From Streptomyces filipinensis (GTDB lineage Bacteria > Actinomycetota > Actinomycetes > Streptomycetales > Streptomycetaceae): 64,000 bases of DNA. Made by a program: the position numbers and the translations under genes. Location of the stretch: contig NZ_BMTD01000030.1 in NCBI RefSeq assembly GCF_014649495.1, forward strand, positions 1 through 64,000, given 5' to 3'. This document shows, piece by piece, positions 33,629 through 42,176 of the stretch (within the stretch, counting starts at the first letter, position 1; the number at the start of each line of letters is the position of its first letter). Below the pieces are notes generated by a model that worked only from the letters and a program-made list of their open reading frames with translations, was not told where the DNA came from and searched no databases.

Positions 33629-34800
33629 CCCGCAAGAACCGCCCGGAACCGCTGTTCAAGGTCCGCGTCGAGCCGCCGAAGCTGCCGCAGGTACGGCTTC
33701 CGAAGGTACGCCTTCGGAAGGTACGGCTGCTTCCGCGCCGGGCGCCGCGCCCGCGACCCTTGTTCAAGGTGCGCGTCGAGCCACCCCGGCTGCCGCGCCT
33801 ACGGCTCCGCCGCCCCCGCCTGACCCCGTTCCGTGATCGCAATCCCGTGGTGATCGGAGCCGTCGGCCTCACCGTCCTCACGCTGCTGACCGTGGCCGCG
33901 TTCAACGCCGACAGCCTGCCGTTCATCGGCGGCGGCAGGACGTACAGCGCGGCCTTCTCGGAGGCGGGCGGCCTCAAGCCCGGCGACGAGGTGCGGATCG
34001 CCGGGGTGAAGGTCGGCAAGGTCGAGGACGTGGACCTGGACGGCGACCACGTCAAGGTCACCTTCAAGGTCAAGGGCGATCCGAGGTTCGGCACCGGGAC
34101 CGGCGCGTCCATCCGGGTCAAGACGATCCTGGGCGCGAAGTACCTCGCGCTGTACCCGAAGGGGCCGGGGCAGTTGAAGCCCGGCAGCGAGATCCCGCTG
34201 GGGCGGACGGTCGCGGCGTACGACGTCGTGCAGGCGTTCAGCGACCTGACCACCACGTCGGAGAAGGTCGACACCGCCCGGCTGGCGAAGGCCCTGGACA
34301 CGATCTCCACCACCTTCCAGGACTCGCCCGCCGAAGTACGCGCGTCCATCAAGGGCCTGTCGAGGATCTCCCGGACGGTGGCCTCGCGTGACAAGGCACT
34401 GAGCAGACTCCTGCGCCACGCCAACGGCACCACGGGCGTGCTGGCCGACCGCTCCGAGGACTTCACCGCCCTGGTCAAGGACGGCGACAAGCTGTTCACG
34501 GAGATCAGCAGGCGGCGCGAGGCGATCCACAAGCTGCTGAAGACCTCCGCGGTACTCGGCATCGAGCTCTCCGGCCTGGTCGACGACGACAACAAGGAGA
34601 TCGGGCCCGCGCTCAAAGGGCTGAAGGGTGTGGTGCAGATGCTCGAACGCAACCAGTCCAGCCTCGACCGGAGCGTCAAGCTGCTCGCGCCGTACGTACG
34701 GGTCTTCACCAACACCCTCGGCAACGGCCGCTGGTTCGACTCCTACGTCCAGAACCTGGTCGCCGCTCCGGTGGCGCCTCGGACGGGAGGCGCGCAGTGA
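33625..34800 (+). CDS. mceC: MCE family protein C with repeated basic/proline cytoplasmic extension (391 aa)
   Basis: GTG at 33625 overlaps the previous stop and has GAGGTG 6 bases upstream; a GTG at 33616 is the alternative. An unusual N-terminal extension of about 70 residues is rich in Arg, Lys, Pro and Leu. It contains LFKVRVEPP twice, 36 residues apart, separated by short (V/L)RL(P/R)K repeats. The membrane helix (about 75-95, NPVVIGAVGLTVLTLLTVAAF) and a normal MCE domain (about 108-190, GDEVRIAGVKVGKVEDVDL) follow. The end SYVQNLVAAPV resembles other MceC proteins. The extension would lie in the cytoplasm. Confidence 0.9.
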   Translation: MTRKNRPEPLFKVRVEPPKLPQVRLPKVRLRKVRLLPRRAPRPRPLFKVRVEPPRLPRLRLRRPRLTPFRDRNPVVIGAVGLTVLTLLTVAAFNADSLPFIGGGRTYSAAFSEAGGLKPGDEVRIAGVKVGKVEDVDLDGDHVKVTFKVKGDPRFGTGTGASIRVKTILGAKYLALYPKGPGQLKPGSEIPLGRTVAAYDVVQAFSDLTTTSEKVDTARLAKALDTISTTFQDSPAEVRASIKGLSRISRTVASRDKALSRLLRHANGTTGVLADRSEDFTALVKDGDKLFTEISRRREAIHKLLKTSAVLGIELSGLVDDDNKEIGPALKGLKGVVQMLERNQSSLDRSVKLLAPYVRVFTNTLGNGRWFDSYVQNLVAAPVAPRTGGAQ

Positions 34801-35921
34801 AGAGCCCGATCAGACGGCTGGCCCTGCTCACCGCGCTCGCCCTCGTCACCGCGCTCACCTACGTGCTGTGGCCCCGGCCGGAGCCGGTGCGCGTCACCGC
34901 GTACTTTCCGCGCACCGTCGGCATCTACCCCGGCTCGGACGTCCGCGTCCTCGGCGTGCGGATCGGCGAGGTCAAGGAGATCAGGCCCGAGGGCGACCGG
35001 GTGCGGGTGGAGCTGGAGTACGACCAAGGGCGGAAGGTCCCCGCCGACGCCAAGGCCGCGATCATCAACTCCTCGGTGGTCAGTGACCGTTACGTACAAC
35101 TGCTGCCGGTGTACCGGAACGGTCCCGTGCTGCGAAGCGGTGCTGTCATCCCGCAGTCGCGCACCGCCGTACCGGTCGAGCTGGACCGCATCTTCGACAG
35201 CCTGCACACCACGGCCGACGCGCTCGGCCCGAAAGGCGCCAACAAGGACGGTTCGCTGTCGCGGCTGCTCGGGGTGAGCGCGGACAACCTCGCCGGTCAG
35301 GGCGAGAACCTCCATCAGACGGTCCACGACCTCTCGCAGGCGGTCACGACGCTGTCGGACGGCCGCACCGATCTGTTCGGCACGGTGCGGAACCTGCAGG
35401 TGTTCACGGCAGCACTCGCCGCCGACGACAAGAGCGTGCGGTCCTTCGACACCAGCCTCGCCCAGGTCGCGAAGCAGCTCGCGGGCGAGCGCAAGGACCT
35501 CGCGGACGCGCTCACGAACCTGGGAACGGCGCTCGGTGACGTGTCCGCCTTCGTGAAGAAGAACAAGAAGTCGCTGACCACGGACGTGAAGGGCCTCAGC
35601 AAGGTGACCAGGGTACTCGTCACCCAACGCGCCGCACTCGACGAGCTCCTGCGGGTCGCCCCCACGGGCCTGTCCAACCTGAACGACGCCTACAACCCCT
35701 CCGCCGGCACCCTCGACACCCGCGACAACGCCCAGCAGGCACAGGACCCGGCCTCGCTGCTGTGCTCCGTGCTGAAGACGACCGGCGACGAGGGCGGCAA
35801 GAACCCCGACTGCAAGGAGCTGAAGAAACTCTTCGACTCCCTGCCCGAGACGCCGCGGGGCTCCGCGGTGACGGGCACGGTCGACCGGACGCTCGGCGGG
35901 ATCCTGGGGGCGAGCGCATGA
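34797..35921 (+). CDS. mceD: MCE family protein D (374 aa)
   Basis: GTG at 34797 overlaps the previous stop. A short anchor (about residues 6-22, LALLTALALVTALTYVLW) leads into the MCE domain (about 28-110) with GSDVRVLGVRIGEVKEI and SSVVSDRYVQLLPV. The helical region is rich in Thr/Asp/Leu. Near the C-terminus LLCSVLKTTGDEGGKNPDC has two cysteines that could form a disulfide outside the membrane. Part of the six-subunit MCE complex. Confidence 0.92.
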   Translation: MKSPIRRLALLTALALVTALTYVLWPRPEPVRVTAYFPRTVGIYPGSDVRVLGVRIGEVKEIRPEGDRVRVELEYDQGRKVPADAKAAIINSSVVSDRYVQLLPVYRNGPVLRSGAVIPQSRTAVPVELDRIFDSLHTTADALGPKGANKDGSLSRLLGVSADNLAGQGENLHQTVHDLSQAVTTLSDGRTDLFGTVRNLQVFTAALAADDKSVRSFDTSLAQVAKQLAGERKDLADALTNLGTALGDVSAFVKKNKKSLTTDVKGLSKVTRVLVTQRAALDELLRVAPTGLSNLNDAYNPSAGTLDTRDNAQQAQDPASLLCSVLKTTGDEGGKNPDCKELKKLFDSLPETPRGSAVTGTVDRTLGGILGASA

Positions 35922-37213
35922 GCGTACGACGCATGGGCGGGGCCATCGCCTCGGCGGCGGTCGGTTCGCTGCTGCTGTCCGGCTGCGAGTTCAACGGCTG
36001 GTACGACGTCCCGCTGCCCGGCGGCGCCGCCGCGGACGGTCACGCGTACCACGTCACCGTCGAGTTCCGCGATGTCCTCGACCTGGTGCCGCAGTCGGCG
36101 GTGAAGGTCGACGACGTCACCGTGGGCGCGGTCGAGAAGGTGCAGCTGGACGGCTGGCACGCACGCGTACGGCTGCGGGTCGCCGACTCGGTGAAGCTGC
36201 CCGCCAACGCGGTCGCCGAGCTGCGGCAGACCAGTCTCCTCGGCGAGAAGTACGTGGCACTGGCCGCTCCGACCGGCACGGCGGCCGTGGGCCGGCTCCG
36301 CGACGGCGACCGCATCCCGCTGTCCCGCAGCGGCCGCAACCCGGAGGTCGAGGAGGTGCTGTCCGCGCTGTCCGCCCTGCTGAACGGCGGCGGGGTGGCC
36401 CAGCTCAAGACGATCACCGTGGAGCTGAACAAGGCCCTCGACGGCCGGGAGAGCCGGGTCAGGTCCCTGCTGAAGGAACTGGACACGTTCATCGGCGGTC
36501 TGGACGACCGGCGGAACGACATCGTCCGCGCGATCAAGGCCGTCGACCGGCTCGCGGGGCGCCTCGGGAAGGAGAAGAAGACCATCGCCAAGGCCGTCGA
36601 CACGATGCCGCCCGCCCTGAAGGTCCTCGCCCACCAGCGACGCGATCTGACGAAGATGCTCACCGCCCTGTCGAAGCTCGGCACGACGGGCACCAAGGTG
36701 GTCACCGCCTCGCACGACGACACGGTCGCGAACCTCAAGAAGCTCCGGCCGATCCTGCAACAGCTGAACAAGTCGGGCAACGACCTGCCCAACTCCCTTG
36801 AGCTGCTGACCACTTACCCGTTCCCCCGCAACGCCACCGCCGCCGTCAAGGGCGACTACGTCAACCTCCACATCACCGCCGACCTGGACCTGACGGACCT
36901 CTACGGGAACACGACGGGCGGCAGCCCCCGCCACGGCAAGGGCGGTTCCCCGGCGCCCGGCACCCCCGAGGCGCCGCACCTCCCAGACCTGCCGGGCGTC
37001 CCGGCGCCGACCCCGCTGCCGAGCACCCCCAGCCTGCCGTCGTCACCCTCGGCGCCGTCGTCACCCTCGGTGCCGTCGGCTCCCTCGGGCGGCGGGAGCG
37101 GCGGGCCGTTGTGCCCACCGGTGTGCACCAGCAGCTACACCACCGGCGCGAAGCCGCCCGAGGGGATCGACCTCGCGCTCGCGGAGCTGATGCTGAAGGG
37201 GGTCCAGCCGTGA
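35918..37213 (+). CDS. mceE: MCE family lipoprotein E (431 aa)
   Basis: ATG at 35918 overlaps the previous stop (ATGA). The signal peptide ends in the lipobox LLSGC with Cys23, so this subunit is lipid-anchored, as MceE/LprK is in mycobacteria. The MCE domain (about 42-125) has SAVKVDDVTVGAVEKVQLDG and TSLLGEKYVALAAP. The helical needle region follows. A low-complexity Pro/Ser/Leu segment (about 340-400) precedes a C-terminal Cys-containing end (PLCPPVCTSSYTTG). It anchors the conduit on the outer face. Confidence 0.93.
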   Translation: MSVRRMGGAIASAAVGSLLLSGCEFNGWYDVPLPGGAAADGHAYHVTVEFRDVLDLVPQSAVKVDDVTVGAVEKVQLDGWHARVRLRVADSVKLPANAVAELRQTSLLGEKYVALAAPTGTAAVGRLRDGDRIPLSRSGRNPEVEEVLSALSALLNGGGVAQLKTITVELNKALDGRESRVRSLLKELDTFIGGLDDRRNDIVRAIKAVDRLAGRLGKEKKTIAKAVDTMPPALKVLAHQRRDLTKMLTALSKLGTTGTKVVTASHDDTVANLKKLRPILQQLNKSGNDLPNSLELLTTYPFPRNATAAVKGDYVNLHITADLDLTDLYGNTTGGSPRHGKGGSPAPGTPEAPHLPDLPGVPAPTPLPSTPSLPSSPSAPSSPSVPSAPSGGGSGGPLCPPVCTSSYTTGAKPPEGIDLALAELMLKGVQP

Positions 37214-38487
37214 TCACTCGTACGGTCAAGGCGCAGCTGCTCGCGTTCGCCACGGTCACCGCCGTCGGGGTGTCGTACGTCGGCGCCGAGTACACCGGCC
37301 TGGTGGACGACGTCCTTGACCGCGGCTACACGGTGCGGGCCGACTTCGCCGACTCAGGGGGTATCTTCGCCGGCGCAGAGGTCACCTACCGTGGGGTGCC
37401 CGTGGGCCGCGTCGGGGCGCTGCGGCTGACCGGCGCCGACGGCGTCTCGGTCGCCCTCGACATCGGCGACGGGGCACCGCGCATCCCGGCGGACACCCTC
37501 GCCGTGGTGGCGAACCGTTCGGCGGTGGGCGAGCAGTACGTGGATCTGCAGCCGCGCACGTCCAAGGGTCCGTATCTCCTGGACGGCAGCACCATCCCGC
37601 GCGGCAGCACCCGTGTGCCACTGCCCACGACGGACCTGGTCCTCAGCCTGGACCGGCTGGTGAACTCCGTCGACAAGGACGATCTGCGGGTCACCGTCGA
37701 CGAGTTGGGCAAGGCCTTCTCCGGCACCGGACCGGACCTGAGCCGGATGGTGGACTCGGGCAACGCGCTCGTCGAGTCGGCGTCCGAGTCGCTGCCGGAG
37801 ACGATCTCGCTGATCGAGGACTCACGGAAGGTCCTCAAGACGCAGGCGGACCAGGGTTCGTCCATCAAGTCGTTCGCGCACGACCTGGCGGCGCTGACCG
37901 CACAGTTGAAGGCCGGCGACGGGGATCTGCGCAAGCTGATCGGCAACGCCACGCCGGCCGCGCAGGAGGTCGACTCGCTGCTGAAGTCGACCGGGCCACA
38001 GCTGTCGGTCCTGCTGGCCAACCTGATCAGCGGCGGCCGGGTCACGCTGGCCCACCTGCCCGGCGTGGAGCAGGCTCTCGTCACCTTTCCGGCGCTGGTC
38101 TCGGGCAGCTACACGGTCGTCCCGGGCGACGGCACCACCCACTTCGGGCTGGTGGTGAACGCCGGCGACCCGCCGCCGTGCACCCAGGGGTACGGCACGG
38201 CACGGCGGGACCCCGCCGACACGAGCACGCGCGAGGCGAACCCCGACGCACACTGCGCGGCCCCACGCGGCAGCAAGACGTCGGTGCGGGGCGCGCAGAA
38301 CGCTCCCGGCGCGCAGGCCGCGTCCGGCGGCGCGCATCAGACGGCGTACATCACGCCGTACGACCCGGAGACCGGCACCGCGACCGGCCCGGACGGAAGG
38401 CCCGTCGAGGTCGGCTCGACGGGCGGCCAGCAGACGGTGTTCGGAAAGGAGTCGTGGCAATGGCTGCTCGTCGGTCCCATGGCGTGA
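37210..38487 (+). CDS. mceF: MCE family protein F (425 aa)
   Basis: GTG at 37210 overlaps the previous stop. An anchor helix (about residues 7-25, AQLLAFATVTAVGVSYVG) precedes the MCE domain (about 35-115) with GAEVTYRGVPVGRVGALRLTG and NRSAVGEQYVDLQP. The helical region then leads to a Cys-containing tail (DPPPCTQGYG, DAHCAAP) and an exposed hydrophilic C-terminus. Last of the six MCE subunits, in the same order as the mycobacterial mceA-F operons. Confidence 0.92.
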   Translation: MITRTVKAQLLAFATVTAVGVSYVGAEYTGLVDDVLDRGYTVRADFADSGGIFAGAEVTYRGVPVGRVGALRLTGADGVSVALDIGDGAPRIPADTLAVVANRSAVGEQYVDLQPRTSKGPYLLDGSTIPRGSTRVPLPTTDLVLSLDRLVNSVDKDDLRVTVDELGKAFSGTGPDLSRMVDSGNALVESASESLPETISLIEDSRKVLKTQADQGSSIKSFAHDLAALTAQLKAGDGDLRKLIGNATPAAQEVDSLLKSTGPQLSVLLANLISGGRVTLAHLPGVEQALVTFPALVSGSYTVVPGDGTTHFGLVVNAGDPPPCTQGYGTARRDPADTSTREANPDAHCAAPRGSKTSVRGAQNAPGAQAASGGAHQTAYITPYDPETGTATGPDGRPVEVGSTGGQQTVFGKESWQWLLVGPMA

Positions 38488-38984
38488 ACGTGAGGCTGCC
38501 CGGGGTGAACGGGAGGGCGTGGACAGTCGGCCTCGTCGTGGCGACCGTCCTCACCACCGCCGCCGCCCTCTGGCTGAGTCTCCGCCTCCACCAGCAGGAC
38601 GAGACGGAGCAGCGGCGCCGGGATGTCCTCGGGGCGGCCCGCCAGTCGGCGCTGAACTTCACCTCGCTCGACTACCGGCACTACGGCCGGGACAGCGCGG
38701 ACGTGCTGAGGAGCGCCACCGGCAGCTTCAAGAAGCAGTTCACCGCGCAGACGGCGGAGCTGACCAAGCTCGTCGCCGCGAACAAGTCGGTGTCCGAGGG
38801 CCAGGTCCTCGACGCCGGCATCGTCCGGTCCGACGCCCACTCGGCCCGCGTCCTGGTGGTCGCCGACAGCAAGGTGACCAACACCGCCGTGCCCCAGGGA
38901 CAGGCGCGCACCTATCGGCTGCAGCTCGACCTGGTGCACCAGGGCGGGCGCTGGCTGACCTCCGACGTCGAGTTCGTGGGCTGA
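38460..38984 (+). CDS. Mce-associated membrane protein 1 (about 174 aa)
   Basis: ATG at 38460, inside the end of mceF, has an excellent AAAGGAG site; a GTG at 38484 that overlaps the mceF stop is the alternative. One membrane helix (about residues 21-43, TVGLVVATVLTTAAALWLSL) is followed by an outer NTF2-like domain: AARQSALNFTSLDYRHYGRDSADVL is the family hallmark, and the end is a WLTSDVEFV-type strand. Such Mas proteins are thought to stabilise Mce complexes. Confidence 0.88.
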   Translation: MAARRSHGVNVRLPGVNGRAWTVGLVVATVLTTAAALWLSLRLHQQDETEQRRRDVLGAARQSALNFTSLDYRHYGRDSADVLRSATGSFKKQFTAQTAELTKLVAANKSVSEGQVLDAGIVRSDAHSARVLVVADSKVTNTAVPQGQARTYRLQLDLVHQGGRWLTSDVEFVG

Positions 38985-39025
38985 CCGACACCAGCGGACA
39001 GCCACCAGTAGTGAGGAGCACGACC

Positions 39026-39802
39026 ATGGGGAACGCGACTTCCCGAGGCCGCACCGGCTCGCCCGCCCGCCGGACGATGACCGCGGCCGCTCGCGCGGCG
39101 GCCAAGCGCGCCAAGCGGACGGAGCATGTGAAGCGGCCCGAGGGGCCCCTCTCCTCGGAGGCACCGCTCTCAGGGCCGACCGTGCTGGTCGAGCCGTCGG
39201 CGGACGGCTGGGACGACCCGCCGGAGCCGTCGCCGGAATCCCTGGAGCAGGACCCGGAGTCCCTGGCGGAGCCGGACGGCAGCGCGCCTCCGCCGCGCTC
39301 CGACCGGCGGCGGCTCACCGCGGTACTCGGTGTCCTCCTCGTGGCGGGTCTGGTGGCGGTCGCGGTGCTCGGGTGGCAGTACGCGCAGGGGCGGAGGACC
39401 GAGGACGCTCGGGCCGAGGCGCTCATGGCCGCACGGAAGGCGGCGCCGGTCGTGCTGTCGTACGACTACCGGCATCTGGACCGGGATTTCGCCCGTGCCC
39501 GTGACCGTCTGACCGGGCACTTCCGTGACGAGTACCGGAAGACCACGACGCGTGTGGTCGGGCCGACGGCCAGGAAGTACCACGCGGTGGTGAAGGCGAC
39601 GGTGGCCGAACCCGCGAGCGGCGGCAGCCCTGCGGCCTCCGTCGTGTCGGCCTCGGCGGACAAGGCCGTGGTCCTGCTCTTCGTCAACCAGGTCACCGAG
39701 AGCACCCAGGTCTCGGGCTCCCGCCTGGATCTGAACCGGGTCCGGATGACGATGACCCACACGTCCGCAGGCTGGAAGGTGAGTGCCGTCGACGCACTGT
39801 GA
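39026..39802 (+). CDS. Mce-associated membrane protein 2 (258 aa)
   Basis: ATG at 39026 follows GAGGAG by 7 bases. A long charged cytoplasmic part (about residues 1-95, with KRAKRTEHVKRPEG and a Pro/Glu-rich stretch) leads to a membrane helix (about 100-120, LTAVLGVLLVAGLVAVAVLG). The outer NTF2-like domain contains AARKAAPVVLSYDYRHLDRDF and ends GWKVSAVDAL. It is homologous to the preceding gene in its second half. It closes the mce operon and faces the convergent DUF5302 gene. Confidence 0.88.
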   Translation: MGNATSRGRTGSPARRTMTAAARAAAKRAKRTEHVKRPEGPLSSEAPLSGPTVLVEPSADGWDDPPEPSPESLEQDPESLAEPDGSAPPPRSDRRRLTAVLGVLLVAGLVAVAVLGWQYAQGRRTEDARAEALMAARKAAPVVLSYDYRHLDRDFARARDRLTGHFRDEYRKTTTRVVGPTARKYHAVVKATVAEPASGGSPAASVVSASADKAVVLLFVNQVTESTQVSGSRLDLNRVRMTMTHTSAGWKVSAVDAL

Positions 39803-39985
39803 ACCGCCCTGTTCCGCTGCGCTCCCGGACCTGGCCACCTGGCGCCGCTGGGGTGGGCGGCCGACCCCGTGCTCGGCCACTGCTGCCCCCGGAGCGGCGT
39901 ATCGCGGTGGGTGAGTTGCACGGGGTGCGCGCGTGCGTGGCGCTCAGAGTGCTGGGTGAGCGGCCAGATCGCGGGTCTGGTCGAC

Positions 39986-40228
39986 TCAGCCGCCGCTCTT
40001 ACGCCTGAACGACCGCCGGCCCGCAGCCGGGCCGTGCGCCGCGCGCACCTTCGACGCATCGGGGTTGGCGGCGACATCGGCGGCATCCTCCTGCGCACCG
40101 CGCTTGCGCGCCAGGGCTTCGCGGAACTTGCGCTTGAGGTCGTAGTTGCCGTCGCTGTCCGGCGCCAGAGGGGACGTCTCGGCGGCAGCCGGCTCCGAAC
40201 CTTCCGTGGATACGGGCTCTGCGGTCAT
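39986..40228 (-). CDS. DUF5302 family small hydrophilic protein ending in Gly-Gly (80 aa)
   Basis: ATG at 40228 follows AGGAGG by 5 bases. The protein is acidic at the start (TAEPVSTEGSEPAAAETSPL) and basic at the end, with the conserved core YDLKRKFREALARKRG. The C-terminus is HGPAAGRRSFRRKSGG. It is probably largely disordered and cytoplasmic. Its function is unknown. It lies 133 bases behind the reductase-like gene of the chaperone operon and may be read with it or alone. The free Gly-Gly end is discussed under findings. Confidence 0.85.
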   Translation of the reverse strand: MTAEPVSTEGSEPAAAETSPLAPDSDGNYDLKRKFREALARKRGAQEDAADVAANPDASKVRAAHGPAAGRRSFRRKSGG

Positions 40229-40361
40229 GGTGACCTCCTGGGTTCGGGGGTGGGCAGCCACAGCTTGTCATGCCGGGCGCGGTGCGGGGGCACCGGCAAC
40301 ATCATCCTGCCCCGTTTTCGGCGTTGACCACGAGATCGGTGATCTCCTCGTCCGCCATGCG

Positions 40362-42176
40362 TCACGCGAGCCATGCGGACTCCTTGTGACGTATGCGTGG
40401 GGAGCCGTCCGAGTGGCCCGCGACAGCTGACGTGCCCGTGGTGCCGGGTACGGCCGAGTGCCCCAGGTGCCGGTGCACGAAGTGGATGGCCATCGCGCCC
40501 TCACCGGCCGCGGAGGCCACCCGTTTCACCGAGCCGCTGCGGACGTCCCCTACCGCGAAGACCCCGGGCAGGCTGGCCTCCAGGGTCATGCACGAGCGCC
40601 CACGGCCGTGCCACACCTCGGGTGAGGCGCAGGCTTCCTGGGCCTCCGGCCCGGTGAGGACGAAGCCGCGGGAGTCGAGGGCGAGGTTGCCGGCCAGCCA
40701 CTCGGTGTGAGGTTCGGCTCCGGTGAAGACGAACAGGCTCCGTACCGCGAGCCGGCGGTGCCCGCCCGTGCGGTTGTCGACCACGTCGAGCTCCTCCAGC
40801 ACTTCCTGGCCGATGACCTCGGTGACCTCGGTGTGCAGCATGACCTCCACCCGCGGATGGCGCTCGACCTGGTCGACCAGGTAGCGGGACATGTTGGCCT
40901 CAAGGCCGGCTCCTCGGACCAGCAGGTGCACCTTCGGCGCGTACCCGGCGAGGAACAGCACCGCCTGGCCCGCCGAGTTGCCTCCGCCGACGACGGCCAC
41001 CGGGTCGCTGCGGCACTGCTGGGCCTCGTAGACGGTCGCCGAGTAGTGCACGCTCGTTCCCTCCAGGCGTTCGATGCCGGGCACCTGGAGCCGGCGGTAG
41101 CGGGCACCCATGGCCAGGACGACGGCGCGGGCGGCGACCTCGCTGCCGTCGGCGAACGCCACGACGTAGTGGTCGTCGTCCTTGGGATGGAGACCGGTCG
41201 CCTCCAGCGGAAGGCTGATCCTCGCGCCGAACTTGTCGGCCTGGAGCACGGCGCGTTCGGTGAGTTCGGCGCCGGAGATGCCGGAGGGGAAGCCGAGCAG
41301 ATTCTCGATGCGGGACGACGTGCCGGCCTGGCCGCCGGTGGCCATCGCCTCCACCACCGTGGTGCTCAGGCCCTCGGAGGCGGCGTACACCGCGGCAGCG
41401 AGGCCGGCGGGGCCGGAGCCCACGATGAGGACGTCGCCGTGACGGTTTCCGGCGGGCAGTGACGGCAGGCCGATGAGCCGGGCCAGTTCCGCGTTGCTGG
41501 GGTTGCGCAACAGGGTGGTGTCCCGCCAGATGACGAGTGGTGTCTCCGCCGGGCCGACACCGAAGCGGCGCAGCAGCTCCTCGGCCTCCTCGTCGGTCTC
41601 CAGGTCGATCCAGCGGTGCGGCAGCCGGTTGCGGACGGCGAACTCGCGCAGCCGTCTGGTGTCGGGCGAGTAGCGCGAGCCGATGATGCGGAAGCCGGCG
41701 CCCTGTCCGACGAGCAGCGCGCGACGGCACAGACAGGCGCGCAGCACGATGTCCCCGATGGTGGGGTCCTGCGACACCAGGTGGCGCAACTGGTCCAAGG
41801 AGACGACGAGGACCTCGCCCGGGTCCCTGGCGACAGCGGTGTAGAAGGCCACTTGTCCGTACAGCAGGCCGAGTTCGCCGATGAAGCGACCTGGGCCGTG
41901 CACGCGCAGCACGTGCTCCTCGGGAGTGCCGTAGTCCTCGACGACGGCGACGGTACCGCTGAGGACGACGAAGAACGTCTCGCAGCGCTCGCCCTCCCGG
42001 ATCAGCACGTCGTTCGGAGCCATGGTCCGGCGTTGCCCGTGCTCCGCCAGACGTGCTATCTGGTCCTCCGTGAGACGCGGGTACGCGCCGTAGATGTCCG
42101 GGGTCTCCCAGAAGGCGGCCTCGTCCGCTTTCCCCGGCAGCGGTTCTCCGCCCGGCGGCGACTGGTCGCCGGACAT
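40362..42176 (-). CDS. Cyclic-nucleotide-binding / thioredoxin-reductase-like FAD oxidoreductase fusion (604 aa)
   Basis: Three parts can be seen. Residues about 35-145 form a cNMP-binding beta-roll (GRFIGELGLLYGQ phosphate cassette). Residues about 162-238 form a glutaredoxin/thioredoxin-like fold without active-site cysteines (GSRYSPDTRRLREF). Residues about 248-570 form a thioredoxin-reductase-type FAD/NAD(P) module with IVGSGPAGLAAAVYA and VAVVGGGNSAGQA, and the FAD-closing GVFAVGDVRSGSVKRVA. The CxxC of true thioredoxin reductases is missing: the region reads TVYEAQQC. It may therefore reduce something else or act as a sensor. ATG at 42176 overlaps the UBP gene stop by one base. Confidence 0.88.
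   Translation of the reverse strand: MSGDQSPPGGEPLPGKADEAAFWETPDIYGAYPRLTEDQIARLAEHGQRRTMAPNDVLIREGERCETFFVVLSGTVAVVEDYGTPEEHVLRVHGPGRFIGELGLLYGQVAFYTAVARDPGEVLVVSLDQLRHLVSQDPTIGDIVLRACLCRRALLVGQGAGFRIIGSRYSPDTRRLREFAVRNRLPHRWIDLETDEEAEELLRRFGVGPAETPLVIWRDTTLLRNPSNAELARLIGLPSLPAGNRHGDVLIVGSGPAGLAAAVYAASEGLSTTVVEAMATGGQAGTSSRIENLLGFPSGISGAELTERAVLQADKFGARISLPLEATGLHPKDDDHYVVAFADGSEVAARAVVLAMGARYRRLQVPGIERLEGTSVHYSATVYEAQQCRSDPVAVVGGGNSAGQAVLFLAGYAPKVHLLVRGAGLEANMSRYLVDQVERHPRVEVMLHTEVTEVIGQEVLEELDVVDNRTGGHRRLAVRSLFVFTGAEPHTEWLAGNLALDSRGFVLTGPEAQEACASPEVWHGRGRSCMTLEASLPGVFAVGDVRSGSVKRVASAAGEGAMAIHFVHRHLGHSAVPGTTGTSAVAGHSDGSPRIRHKESAWLA

Noticed and set aside
37015..37100. Tandem Pro/Ser codon repeats in mceE, considered as a CRISPR-like or regulatory repeat
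   Set aside because: They keep the reading frame and simply encode the low-complexity linker of the lipoprotein.
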